A program made the translations under genes and the position numbers. The notes under the pieces are model-generated. The model saw nothing but the letters and a program-made list of their open reading frames with translations. It did no database searches and was not told the origin of the DNA. From the NCBI GenBank assembly GCA_964564415.1, contig CAZMAV010000016.1, positions 1-64,000 on the forward strand: 64,000 bases of DNA. The letters run 5' to 3'. Positions 53,616 through 64,000 of the stretch are shown here, in pieces (the first letter of the stretch is position 1; every line of letters starts with the position of its first letter). The DNA comes from JALEFZ01 sp964564415. Lineage in GTDB: Bacteria; Bacteroidota; Bacteroidia; J057.

Positions 53616-54485
53616 ATGAAAGAGCTTTTTTTCTTTGGCCTCCTCATTATGGCCTTACAGGCAGCAGCACAACCTGAGACGGACATCTATTTGTTTCAGG
53701 TCAACAAGACCGCCGGGGGATATAGCCTGGGAGAAGGGAAAAATATCACGCCCAGGAGGGGCTACGACAATCAGCCTTACTTCACACCGGATTCCAGGGG
53801 ATTGCTCTACGTGGCTGCCGATAGCAGGGGGCAGACGGATGTTTTTCTTTATCAAATCGAAGTCGGAAGCCCCCTCCGCCTTACCCGAACCAAGAAAAGA
53901 AGTGAATATTCACCCAAGGTCATGCCCGGTGCCAAGGAATTTTCTGTCGTTACAGTGGAGGAGGATTCTACCCAGCGCCTCTGGTCCTTCCCCCTCGAAA
54001 AGGAAGCCTATGGAGAAGTACTCATGCCTGAGATCGACAGCATTGGGTATTATGCCTGGTACAAGAAAAAAAAGTTGGCCATGTTTATGCTTACCAGTCC
54101 TCCCACCCTTCAGCGGACACATAGAAGAAGGCAGAAAACAAGGATCATCACTGACAGCATTGGTCGATGCATATGGAAGCAGTCCCTTACGGATAGCCTG
54201 AGTTTCGTCAAGAAGGATACACTAGGAGAATGGTACATTTGCAACTGGCATCCCAGGCGCAAGAGGGTCGAAAGGCTCTGCATGACATTAAAAGGCAGGG
54301 AAGACTTTTGCTGGACCCCAGAAGGACAGTTGCTCATGGGAGATGGACAGGTCTTGTACATTCGTGATCCTTATCGAGATGGGGAATGGAGGGAATTGGC
54401 CCGCCCTGAAGTAGGTAATTTTGACCGCATAGCCATGAGTCCCGATGGGAGGTACCTCGCCCTTGTCGTTTCCAGTGGAGAATAA
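53616..54485 (+). CDS. Exported PD40/TolB-like beta-propeller protein
   Basis: 289 aa from ATG 53616, which gives the signal peptide MKELFFFGLLIMALQAAAQ; the longer frame from 53502 is not credible. Propeller repeats of the TolB/WD40-like type: QPYFTPDSRGLLYVAADSRGQTDVFLYQ, EYSPKVMPGAKEF, DRIAMSPDGRYLALV. Short for a full propeller, about 4-5 blades. Often such proteins sit near envelope enzymes; here it follows the divergent ABC/peptidase operon. Function unknown. Confidence 0.78.
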   Translation: MKELFFFGLLIMALQAAAQPETDIYLFQVNKTAGGYSLGEGKNITPRRGYDNQPYFTPDSRGLLYVAADSRGQTDVFLYQIEVGSPLRLTRTKKRSEYSPKVMPGAKEFSVVTVEEDSTQRLWSFPLEKEAYGEVLMPEIDSIGYYAWYKKKKLAMFMLTSPPTLQRTHRRRQKTRIITDSIGRCIWKQSLTDSLSFVKKDTLGEWYICNWHPRRKRVERLCMTLKGREDFCWTPEGQLLMGDGQVLYIRDPYRDGEWRELARPEVGNFDRIAMSPDGRYLALVVSSGE

Positions 54486-54545
54486 AAAAGATAGAACGGT
54501 TGGAATTAGGAAGTTTTGCTTGTTCCTTCTTCCAACTGCCATGTT

Positions 54546-54592
54546 AAGTAGTCTAGCAAGTTCACTTCGGAATTCAACATGTTCGCCTACTT
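54546..54592 (+). repeat. Family 2 repeat, short form (ends only)
   Basis: 47 bp: AAGTAGTCTAGCAAGTTCAC and TTCGGAATTC, then the inverted right end reading AAGTAGGCGAACATGTTGAA on the minus strand. It is the full element of 37107 with the interior removed and can fold into one hairpin. It ends 2 bp before the stop codon of the gene on the minus strand. Confidence 0.6.
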
Positions 54593-54594
54593 AC

Positions 54595-55314
54595 TTAATT
54601 ATTCAGGAAAACCATAACTGAAGCCGTGATACCAAAGTGATCCATAGCGTCGATAAAAGGTCGGTCTTTAGGGCCATTTAAGGCATTGTTGAAGCTTTCC
54701 AACTCGAGGTTGGAGAAAAATACCATGAAGTAGGGCTCCAAAGAAAATCCTACATGAGCTTCAGGGATGATAAAGCGAATGGGGGTATGCAATTTAAATC
54801 CCACCTGCCAGGCTTCGGTAGCGATTTCAAGTGGGTCGTCCTGTTCAAACTCGTCAAGGGGAACCGCACTGGTGGCAGACTGGAAGTAATTCCCGCTTAG
54901 CCCAGCACCCACATAAAATCCCAGGTTTCTGGTGAAATCTATCAATAATGAGGTAATGTCTCCCCCCACACTTCCCCCCCAAAAGGAAACATCGGTACGC
55001 AGTTCTGTCTGGCCGCTTGGATTGGTAATGGCATTGGATTGGGTGAAGAAAAGTCGGGAATGTAGCCTGAAACTGGCCCTTCCCCGATGCAGGGCGAGGC
55101 TCACTGTCGGACCTGCTCCCCATCGAGCCGGTTCGAGAAGCTGATCACTCCCCGCATTGGCGATGTTGAAGATACTATCAATAGCAAAATTATAAGGCGT
55201 AGGATTAATCCTGGAAAAATTATACCCCAACTGTAGGGAACCATTGACATAGCTCTGGGCATACATAGGGCAGGCAGCCAGACAAAGACCCAAAAGTAGC
55301 ATATATTGTCTCAT
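54595..55314 (-). CDS. Outer-membrane beta-barrel-like protein
   Basis: 239 aa. Signal peptide MRQYMLLLGLCLAACPMYAQ. Alternating amphipathic strands (GSLQLGYNFSRI, LGFYVGAGLSGNYF, FKLHTPIRFIIPEAHVGFSL, HFGITASVMVFL) as in small outer-membrane barrels. Ends in an aromatic/hydrophobic strand (ASVMVFLNN). No family name recognised. The stop codon lies at the edge of a family 2 repeat. Confidence 0.68.
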   Translation of the reverse strand: MRQYMLLLGLCLAACPMYAQSYVNGSLQLGYNFSRINPTPYNFAIDSIFNIANAGSDQLLEPARWGAGPTVSLALHRGRASFRLHSRLFFTQSNAITNPSGQTELRTDVSFWGGSVGGDITSLLIDFTRNLGFYVGAGLSGNYFQSATSAVPLDEFEQDDPLEIATEAWQVGFKLHTPIRFIIPEAHVGFSLEPYFMVFFSNLELESFNNALNGPKDRPFIDAMDHFGITASVMVFLNN

Positions 55315-55462
55315 CTCTTCTTGGTTTGGGGGGTGAACTTACACAAATGCAGGAAAATATCGCATAATTGCCATTAAATCCCATAGAGGAGACGGAAAAA
55401 ATGGTGGAATCGTTGTCCCTTATTGAATAGACTTGCTCAAAAGCCTACTCCATTTTAACCAT

Positions 55463-55500
55463 AAAAAAAGGGAAGAAGCCAGGCTCCTTCCCTTTTTTTT
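55463..55500. terminator. Bidirectional terminator before rho
   Basis: A-run, GGGAAG, loop, CTTCCC, then eight T. It lies downstream of rho (minus strand); the 5' end of the barrel gene at 55314 lies beyond it. Confidence 0.85.
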
Positions 55501-55519
55501 ATCACTTTCAAAGACTTCC

Positions 55520-57247
<1,728 letters not shown>

Positions 57248-57609
57248 AAAATTATCTGTGATCCCTTCGGAGTAGATGACCTCCGATCAAAAAGGTGTGA
57301 TTTGGTGAAAGATTTAATAAGGTGGAAAAAGTCCTGAGGAAGCAGGACTTGTAGAATTGATTAATGCAAACTTAAGCAATATCGCGGGCAGTTTGCAAGA
57401 GAATGATAAATATTCTCTCAAAAAAAGAGAATTATTCACTCTAAAATCCATAAAAGGTAAAGGAAGAACCCCAGAATAGCCACTTTTTGGGTCAATACCT
57501 GTATGTTCTTATTGATTGCCAGAAAAAAGCAATTCTAATTTTTGTAATTATATCTACGGTTATCGCAAGGTTTTTGTTACTTCGCAGCACATATCCCTTT
57601 TATTCGACC
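57248..57609. other. Divergent region between rho and serS
   Basis: 362 bp. No gene. Directly before serS an open frame without coding character exists; the region contains promoters for rho and serS, not recognised. Rho leaders are often self-regulated, but nothing specific is seen. Confidence 0.4.
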
Positions 57610-58884
57610 ATGTTAGAAATTGGTAAAATCAGGGCAGAAGCCCAGGAAGTTGTCCGACAACTGGAGCGCAGGTTTGTCGCCGAAGCTCAGCAAATTGTAA
57701 AAAAAGTCCTGGATCTGGACGCCCAAAGGCGATCCTTCCAGCAAGAACTCGACGAAAGTCGTGCAGAGATGAATAAGGTCTCCAAATCTATAGGAGCCTT
57801 AATGAAAGAAGGCAAAAAGGAGGAAGCCGAGCAGGCTAAGAAAAAGACAAGGGGCCTGAAAAATCGCATCAAGGAACTTGAAGAGGAAGGGAGAAAGGTC
57901 GAAAAAGATCTCGATACCCAACTCCTGGCCCTCCCCAACCTCCCACATCCCTCCCTGCCCACCGGTAAGTCTGAGGAAGACAATAAAGTCGTCCACGAAG
58001 AAAAAGATGTGCTTAACCTCGACTTTAGCCCCAAGCCTCACTGGGAGATTGCCGTTGAGCGGAAAATCATCGACTGGGAGTTGGGTGTGAAAGTTACCGG
58101 AGCTGGATTTCCGGTCTACATTGGAAAGGGAGCTCGCCTACAGCGGGCCCTGATCTCTTATTTCCTGGACAAAGCTGCTGCCGCAGGCTACACCGAAATT
58201 CAGCCTCCCCTTCTCGTCAACGAAGACTCCGCCAAAGGGACAGGCCAACTTCCCGACAAGGATGGACAAATGTATGCCGTAGAAAGAGATGGCCTCTATG
58301 TCATCCCGACAGCAGAAGTTCCCATTACAAACCTCTATCGGGGAGACATAATTAAAGAAGAAAACTTACCCATTAAATCCTGCGGTTATACCCCCTGCTT
58401 TCGCAGAGAAGCTGGATCATACGGCAAGGATGTCAAAGGGCTGAACAGGCTCCATCAGTTTGACAAGGTCGAACTGGTCCAAATCGCTCATCCCGAAAAT
58501 TCCTATGAAATACTGGAAGAAATGACAACCTACGTCGAGGGCTTGCTAAGAGAATTGGGGCTTCCTTTTAGGCGTCTTTTGCTGTGTACGGGAGATGTTT
58601 CGTTTACTTCTGCTAAAACATACGACCTGGAAATATACAGTGTGGGTCAAGAAAGATGGTTAGAGGTTTCCTCTGTGTCAAATTTTGAGACTTATCAATC
58701 TAATCGCCTAAAGCTCAGGTATCGGGGAGAAGATAAAAAAACAAAACTGGCTCACACCCTGAATGGTAGTGCCCTCGCCTTGCCACGTATCGTAGCCGGA
58801 CTTTTGGAGTTGTATCAACAGCAAGACGGCAGTGTTTGGCTACCCGAGGTCTTGAGGGCTTATACGGGATTTGACAGGATCTAA
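57610..58884 (+). CDS. serS: Seryl-tRNA synthetase
   Basis: 424 aa from ATG 57610, chosen by the normal start MLEIGKIRAEAQEV; an upstream start at 57487 would add a non-conserved hydrophobic leader. N-terminal long coiled-coil arm (residues ~30-110), then class II core: motif 1 around GARLQRALISYFLD, motif 2 PCFRREAGSYGKDVKGLNRLHQF, motif 3 LNGSALALPRIVAGLLE. Charges tRNA-Ser, including the GCU isoacceptor encoded at 27246. Confidence 0.97.
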   Translation: MLEIGKIRAEAQEVVRQLERRFVAEAQQIVKKVLDLDAQRRSFQQELDESRAEMNKVSKSIGALMKEGKKEEAEQAKKKTRGLKNRIKELEEEGRKVEKDLDTQLLALPNLPHPSLPTGKSEEDNKVVHEEKDVLNLDFSPKPHWEIAVERKIIDWELGVKVTGAGFPVYIGKGARLQRALISYFLDKAAAAGYTEIQPPLLVNEDSAKGTGQLPDKDGQMYAVERDGLYVIPTAEVPITNLYRGDIIKEENLPIKSCGYTPCFRREAGSYGKDVKGLNRLHQFDKVELVQIAHPENSYEILEEMTTYVEGLLRELGLPFRRLLLCTGDVSFTSAKTYDLEIYSVGQERWLEVSSVSNFETYQSNRLKLRYRGEDKKTKLAHTLNGSALALPRIVAGLLELYQQQDGSVWLPEVLRAYTGFDRI

Positions 58885-59278
58885 GTATAAGTCTATAATT
58901 ATACAGGGTTTGGAGGATATTTGGTGAGTAAAAGATGCTTATTTTATATTGTACATAGATAAAACCTTCCAATACAGTCATAGGAAAAGCATTTAAAAAT
59001 CTGAAAAATATAGCAAATAGCTAAGTGGTCAATATATTAGTAATCAATAATTTAAATCTGCTAATCCTGCTTAGGCTTGATAGATATACAGGAATTTGTA
59101 ATAATTAATTATATTGAGCATCAGGCAAATTCGTTTTAAAGCCGTGGAAAATCCCATGAATTCTAGTCTTAGAATCCCGACTTACCTCTTGATATCCCCT
59201 TTTTTAATCTGACGGTTTTGCCGGCACTTCCAAAAAAGCTTTTTTAAAGATTTTTTAATACAAATATTGAATAGTTAA
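58885..59278. other. AT-rich gap before the NYN gene
   Basis: 394 bp, AT-rich, with a weak hairpin GTATAA/TTATAC just after the serS stop. No gene or known RNA seen. Confidence 0.4.
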
Positions 59279-60202
59279 ATGAATCAGAATCTCGTTCGCA
59301 TTGGTATCTTTTACGATGGGAACTACTTCGCTCACGTAAGTAACTATTATAATTACGAACATGATCGCAAAGCAAGACTGAGTATCTCAGGATTGCATGA
59401 GTTCATCAGACAGCAAGTAGCCCTAGAGCAAGATATTGATGCTAAGTATTGCAAAATCGTTGATGCCCATTACTTCCGGGGGCGATTGAATGCCTATGAC
59501 TATAATCAAAATGGCAACAATCGTATCTTGAACGAAAGGGTCTTCGACGATATTCTGATGTCGGAAGGTGTCGTCACACACTACCTTCCACTCAGGGTAA
59601 AAGAAGGAAGAATCGAGGAAAAAGGCGTGGACATCTGGATGGCTCTTGAGGCCTACGACCTAGCTCAACTCAGACAGTACCATGTCCTCGTTTTGATCGC
59701 CTGTAACAGCGATTACATTCCTCTGGTAAGAAAGGTCAACTCTTTGGGAATCAGTGTCATGGTCCTCGGTTGGGAGTTTGAGTACACCGACGAAAGGACA
59801 GGAAAATTCAGAAAGACGGTGACTTCCATCGATCTTCTCAATGAATCGACCTATCCAGTGTATATGCATGAAATCATCGACGATGAAGATCCCGAAGCCG
59901 ATTCCTATGTCAATGACCTATTTATTCCGAAAGAGAGAAAGGCACCGCCCAACTACGAGCCTCGGGAAGTCAGCAATGGCAGCGCTCAGATCCTTCAATC
60001 AAAGGTCCTTTCGCTGAAAAATGGTTATGGATTCATTCATATGCCTCCCAACAATCTGTATTTTCATTATACATGGATGGCAGAAGGCTATGATTTCAAC
60101 GACCTCGAGGAAGACGATACCGTCCAATTCACGCTAGATAAGAATGACTATGGACAAGACGTCGCCACTAACGTACGGCTGGTAGAGCCTGTCTACCATT
60201 AA
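59279..60202 (+). CDS. NYN-domain ribonuclease fused to a cold-shock domain
   Basis: 307 aa. N-terminal NYN/LabA (PIN-like) domain: RIGIFYDGNYFAHV, EKGVDIWMALEAYDL and LIACNSDYIPLVRKVNSLGI with the acidic nuclease residues. Residues ~235-305 form a cold-shock domain: SKVLSLKNGYGFIHM (RNP1-like) and LYFHYTWMAEG (RNP2-like). The combination suggests an RNA-binding endoribonuclease. Stands alone, strong terminator after. Confidence 0.9.
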   Translation: MNQNLVRIGIFYDGNYFAHVSNYYNYEHDRKARLSISGLHEFIRQQVALEQDIDAKYCKIVDAHYFRGRLNAYDYNQNGNNRILNERVFDDILMSEGVVTHYLPLRVKEGRIEEKGVDIWMALEAYDLAQLRQYHVLVLIACNSDYIPLVRKVNSLGISVMVLGWEFEYTDERTGKFRKTVTSIDLLNESTYPVYMHEIIDDEDPEADSYVNDLFIPKERKAPPNYEPREVSNGSAQILQSKVLSLKNGYGFIHMPPNNLYFHYTWMAEGYDFNDLEEDDTVQFTLDKNDYGQDVATNVRLVEPVYH

Positions 60203-60297
60203 TTCTATCAAAATTGTTTACAGGACCCTTTGGTTCTGTTTTCCCTGGTAAAAAAACAATGCCCTTTAAGTAGGGCAAATTGCTAATTCTTAGCAGA

Positions 60298-60329
60298 AAC
60301 CTCCTCGAAGAAATTTGGGGAGGTTTTTT
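60298..60329 (+). terminator. Rho-independent terminator after NYN gene
   Basis: AACCTCC and GGAGGTT pair over 7 bp around a 14-nt loop, followed by T6. A smaller hairpin, TGCCC/GGGCA, lies just upstream near 60260. Confidence 0.85.
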
Positions 60330-60509
60330 CTTGCAACTGTAATTCAGCTTTTCCGGTCGTTTGGCTTAGTAAAGGTAAGTCGATCCTCCTTGGCTACACG
60401 TTCCTTCCCAATAGCTACACAACTGATAATAAGTTGCTTACACTAAGAAACGAGTCCACCCTAAGGACGTACCTTTTACTATGATTATTTCTACCAAACC
60501 CATAAAGTG

Positions 60510-61118
60510 ATGAAAAATATACTCCTTACCCTCCTTGCATTCCTCTTTGGCCTTACAGCTATTCAGGCCCAGCGGGTAGCCCTTACCTTCAACGTTAGTA
60601 GCTTTGACATCGATCAGGCGAGCGCAGGAAATACAACTATAAATTACCAGGGCAGTACCTCTCTCCTGGGTAACCTCAGGATTTTTACTGACAATAAGTG
60701 GGCCTTTCGCCTGGGTGCCGGGGTCGATAACCTACGGTACCGGGTCGGAGACGATATCACTACCAATTACAGTGCAGTAAGACAGGATGTCAAAGGCCTT
60801 TTTGGTCTGGAAAAGCACTTTATCCTGGGTCGCTGGCTCGACATCTATCCTGGAGCCTATATTCCTATTACTGTGACGGGAGATAACATTATCCAAGAAA
60901 ATTTTGACAACATTAACGGAGGAAATATTCGCCCGGGCATAGGCGTAGTCCTGGGAGCCAATGTTCGAGTGCTAAAGATTTTTAGGGTCGGTGTGGAATT
61001 CGATGCTTCCTACGACCATTTCAAAGAAGCTGTCTGGGAATCGACCCAAAACCAATCCTTTGTACCCATCAGAGGTCTGAATCACAGCACCGCCTTTACC
61101 ATAGGAGTTGCATTCTAA
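60510..61118 (+). CDS. Small outer-membrane beta-barrel protein
   Basis: 202 aa from ATG 60510 (a GTG one codon upstream is an alternative). Signal peptide MKNILLTLLAFLFGLTAIQA. Eight-strand-like barrel pattern ending in HSTAFTIGVAF, with a C-terminal Phe typical of Bam-inserted barrels. Specific family unknown. Confidence 0.75.
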   Translation: MKNILLTLLAFLFGLTAIQAQRVALTFNVSSFDIDQASAGNTTINYQGSTSLLGNLRIFTDNKWAFRLGAGVDNLRYRVGDDITTNYSAVRQDVKGLFGLEKHFILGRWLDIYPGAYIPITVTGDNIIQENFDNINGGNIRPGIGVVLGANVRVLKIFRVGVEFDASYDHFKEAVWESTQNQSFVPIRGLNHSTAFTIGVAF

Positions 61119-61139
61119 AGATTTATTTCCAATTCCATT

Positions 61140-61176
61140 AAAAAAAGCCCTCTCGATATCGAAAGGGCTTTTTTTA
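61140..61176. terminator. Bidirectional terminator
   Basis: AGCCCT-CTCGAT-ATCG-AAAGGGCT with A-run before and T7 after; serves the convergent barrel gene and PKD gene. Confidence 0.92.
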
Positions 61177-61192
61177 TAAATTTACTTTAAGA

Positions 61193-64000
61193 TTACCTCA
61201 GTAGGGTTACCGTGCCAACCTCACTGATGTCGTTGCCATCAAGGTCATTGCCACTCACCACATATACATAGACACCTTCTTGGAGAACCCTTCCTTCGTG
61301 GGTACCGTCCCACCTGAAGTTAGGATCAGTTGTCTCGTATACCAACTGTCCGGTCCGGTTGAAGATTTGAACGCTGATATTAGAGACATTGTAATAGCGG
61401 ATGAAGAAGTTCTCGTTGATCCCGTCATTGTTGGGTGAGAAGGCTGAGGCTACTTCTATGGTAGAAATACGCTTGACCTCAACCGCATCCTGAAGGGTTA
61501 TTTCACATCCATACCGGTCGACGATCTGCAGGGTAACTTCGAATAGGCCAGGAGCATTGTATTCGTGAGAGGGATCGGAGGAAGTAGAGAAGTTTCCATC
61601 TCCAAAGTCCCATCTGTAATCTTCGATTTCTACTGTGGATCCTACGGCAAAGTTTACCAGGGCCTGAGGCATTTCCACTACATTGTCGCTGACAAACATA
61701 TCAAAGTTCTCGGCATCTCTCACCAGGGCGGTAACCGGGAAGCGGTCGCTGCGGCAACCTTTGGAGGAAGTGGCCTGGACAAAGTAGGTTGAGGTGAAAG
61801 GCATGGGGGCAGTAATGAAACTGTTGCCAGTGCTGACCACATCCTGGGTGTTTTTGTCCAAGTGCCAGGTAATATTGTGTTCTGGATCAGAAACTGCAAG
61901 AAGCTGTGCCTGATCACCAAAACATACGGTATCATTTTGGAAGAAAGTGAATGCTGGTTCCTCCCACACACGGGAAATTCTTTTGACGGAATTGGAACAG
62001 CCACTATCTGAAACAGTAGTCAATGTGACTTGATAAGTTCCAGGTTCGAAGTAGAGATGACTAGGGTTGGCACCAAAGACTGAGGAAGCATCTCCAAATT
62101 CATAGATCCAGGAATCAATGCTACCAGACGCGATGGTGCTGAGGTTGGTAAACTGCGAAGAGTCATACAAGCACACAGGCGGCACTTCGAAGTCCGGGCT
62201 GGGCTGAGGGTTGATGACTACCTGTTTGCGAGCTGTGTCTGTACAGTTTCCTGTAGCTACAGCCACCAGTGTTACTTCGTAGACACCGGCTCCTCCGTTC
62301 ATCTGGTAGATGGTCTGTGCCCTTCTCGACCTTTCACGGGTCTGTCCATTCCCCAAATCCCAAATGTAGTTGAGAATTTCGGAGTTTTGTCCTGCACTGA
62401 CATTTGCCTCAAACAAGGTCTGCTCGTTTTCACAGGTCTGATCGTAGACAAAGTCCGCCACGGGATGGGGATTGATGGTTATTTCCTTTGAAATCTGGTC
62501 TACACAGCCTTTATCGGTAGTTACAGCCATGTTGATGGTATAATTTCCTCCTTCGTCATAGGCGTGGCCGGGGTTAATGGCAGAAGAATTATTGGCGGTG
62601 CCGCTGTTGGGATCGCCAAAATCCCAAGCCCATTCAGCGACAAAGTCAAAATCGCCGGGAACAGTAGCCAGGTTGGTGAAGAAGGTGGTGGTATCCTCGC
62701 AGGCGCTCTGCAAGGCAAAGTCAGCAGCAGGGTTGGGGTGTATCTTGGTGGTTTGGACGAAGGTATTGGAACATCCTTCATCAGATACTACCCGTAGGGA
62801 TACATTGTAAAATCCAAATTCGGCATAGTCATGGGTAACCTGGAAGCCGGAGTCCAAACTTCCGTCTCCGAAGTCCCAGTAATATTGGTCAATATTGCCG
62901 GGGTTGGCAATGCTGGTGTTACTGGTGAATTGACTTGCCACACCTTGGCAGACATCCTCAAAGTTGAAATCTACCTGTGGACTGGGTTGTACGACTACTT
63001 CCCTGAGGTATTGGTCTGAACAGCCATTGTCGCTGGTTACAATCAAAGAGGTAAAGTAAGCCCCATCGCTGCGGTAGGTATGGCCTGGATTTTCTTCATT
63101 AGAAAGGTTGCTTCCATCACCAAAGTTCCATTCCCATGACACGATATTTCCCGAGCTAATGGTGGAGCTATCTCTGAATTCTGTGATCCCTCCCAGACAG
63201 GCGGTACTGTTGTCAAAGAAGGCCTCAGGCACCACGTCTGAAGTAAGTCTCACGGTATCCGGAGTACCCTGACAGCCCTGGGAATTTGTAGGAATGACAG
63301 AAACCAGGGTATCCCCACCGGTGAAGTTTGCAAAGGTGATTGATGAACCTGTCTGTCCGGTGCTCCACTCATAGGAGGCTCCTCCCGAAGCGGTCAGGAC
63401 TGTACTTCCACCCGGACATACTTTCAAGTCTCCTGTGATATTGGCGGTGGGGAAATCATTGATGCTCACTTCTACATCTGTGGGCAAGCTGGCACAACCT
63501 CCGGCGGAATCACTAAAGATGACCACTGAATAAGTTGTATTTTCTGTAGGGGCTAGGGTAATGGTTTCGCTGGTGTCTCCATTGCTCCACAAAAACTGGG
63601 TACTGGTAGCAGTTCCAATGTTGGGGACGGCCCGAAGGGTAATAGAGTCTCCAGGACAGATAGAAGGATTAGCAGGTAAAATCGAGGCTTCTACCGCCGC
63701 ATTTACCGATATATTCACATAGTCAAAGGTGGTACAGGTCGTATCCGAGACCTCAAGTACATAGTTGAAGGTCGCCGTAGTATCTGAGTTGTTAATAAAG
63801 GTAAAATTGGGTTCTGCAACATTGGTATCACTCAGGTTGACTGAGGGGGTCCAGGTATAAGTCTGGCCGGGAATAGTAGGAGCACCCAGGGTAAAGGGAT
63901 TATTGGAGCAGATGGTCACGTCCTGACCTGCATCTGCAATGGCTCCGGTGGTCAGCGGAACGATACCCGTAAGCGTAGTCGTACATCCCAATTCATCTGT
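61193..64000 (-). CDS. PKD-repeat adhesin with T9SS type B C-terminal domain (5' end outside window)
   Basis: At least 935 residues; the frame is open to the right edge, so the N-terminus is missing. Several tandem PKD domains carry the WxFGDG motif (WEWNFGDGSNLSNEENPGHTY, YYWDFGDGSLDSG, YRWDFGDGNFSTSSDPSHEY and others), plus Ig-like segments. The C-terminus (FSPNNDGINENFFIRYYN, VQIFNRTGQLVYET, FRWDGTHEGRVLQEGVYVYVV) is the gliding-motility/T9SS type B sorting domain. A large surface adhesin or scaffold secreted by T9SS. Confidence 0.93.
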   Translation of the reverse strand, partial: TDELGCTTTLTGIVPLTTGAIADAGQDVTICSNNPFTLGAPTIPGQTYTWTPSVNLSDTNVAEPNFTFINNSDTTATFNYVLEVSDTTCTTFDYVNISVNAAVEASILPANPSICPGDSITLRAVPNIGTATSTQFLWSNGDTSETITLAPTENTTYSVVIFSDSAGGCASLPTDVEVSINDFPTANITGDLKVCPGGSTVLTASGGASYEWSTGQTGSSITFANFTGGDTLVSVIPTNSQGCQGTPDTVRLTSDVVPEAFFDNSTACLGGITEFRDSSTISSGNIVSWEWNFGDGSNLSNEENPGHTYRSDGAYFTSLIVTSDNGCSDQYLREVVVQPSPQVDFNFEDVCQGVASQFTSNTSIANPGNIDQYYWDFGDGSLDSGFQVTHDYAEFGFYNVSLRVVSDEGCSNTFVQTTKIHPNPAADFALQSACEDTTTFFTNLATVPGDFDFVAEWAWDFGDPNSGTANNSSAINPGHAYDEGGNYTINMAVTTDKGCVDQISKEITINPHPVADFVYDQTCENEQTLFEANVSAGQNSEILNYIWDLGNGQTRERSRRAQTIYQMNGGAGVYEVTLVAVATGNCTDTARKQVVINPQPSPDFEVPPVCLYDSSQFTNLSTIASGSIDSWIYEFGDASSVFGANPSHLYFEPGTYQVTLTTVSDSGCSNSVKRISRVWEEPAFTFFQNDTVCFGDQAQLLAVSDPEHNITWHLDKNTQDVVSTGNSFITAPMPFTSTYFVQATSSKGCRSDRFPVTALVRDAENFDMFVSDNVVEMPQALVNFAVGSTVEIEDYRWDFGDGNFSTSSDPSHEYNAPGLFEVTLQIVDRYGCEITLQDAVEVKRISTIEVASAFSPNNDGINENFFIRYYNVSNISVQIFNRTGQLVYETTDPNFRWDGTHEGRVLQEGVYVYVVSGNDLDGNDISEVGTVTLLR

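Noticed and set aside
61193..64000. Regular repeats suggesting a CRISPR-like or tandem DNA array
   Set aside because: The periodicity comes from PKD protein domains; the DNA repeats are divergent and there are no spacers.

Overview
The window is a chromosomal segment from a member of the Bacteroidota. The markers are a SusC/SusD outer-membrane uptake pair, a PKD-domain protein with a gliding/type IX secretion (T9SS) type B tail, a DUF4249-like lipoprotein, a Rho factor with a long charged insertion, and almost no Shine-Dalgarno sequences. The gene mix (exported caspase and transglutaminase, ABC permease/M1 peptidase fusion, PKD adhesin) suggests a Saprospirales-like lineage; that placement is an inference.

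Layout. 1-1017: AT-rich edge of an accessory island with the C-terminal half of an ImmA/IrrE peptidase and a DUF4411 PIN-like protein. 1.1-8.7 kb: PhoD-type phosphatase, a GT-C-like membrane protein, and divergent DNA polymerase genes (dinB and a second, short dnaE). 9-20.7 kb: a GAF histidine kinase, two unknowns, an acyl-CoA carboxylase subunit, a flippase-like protein, a DUF2520 oxidoreductase, an OmpA-type protein, a response regulator, a DUF4249-like lipoprotein, panB and an RluA-type pseudouridine synthase. 21-27 kb: a decayed zone. A carboxylate-uptake locus keeps its symporter and DUF4212 partner, but its histidine kinase, porin and acetyl-CoA synthetase are reduced to fragments, and a tRNA cluster beside it contains tRNA relics.

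The most striking item is in that tRNA cluster. The tRNA-Arg(UCU) gene is split inside its anticodon by a 292-nt insert with the hallmarks of a self-splicing group I intron: U before the 5' splice site, G at the 3' end, a P7/J8-7 motif and a P4 pairing. 27.9-34 kb holds four exported proteins that look like a functional set: a TPR-caspase, an LPP20-like protein, a DUF4384 protein and a transglutaminase-like protein.

34-43 kb is mostly housekeeping (DUF429, LolD-like ATPase, hotdog thioesterase, HemW, LytS-like kinase, subtilase, EI24 protein, thioredoxin, AccD). 44-48.7 kb is the SusCD pair, with codon use suggesting very high expression. 48.8-53.3 kb is an ABC exporter whose permease is fused to an M1 peptidase. 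53.6-61.1 kb holds a PD40 propeller protein, beta-barrels, rho, serS and an NYN-cold-shock fusion. The right edge is a truncated PKD adhesin.

Two interspersed palindromic repeat families occur: one of about 116 bp in three copies, and one with AAGTAG ends in three forms. Both lie between genes and look like MITE/REP elements.
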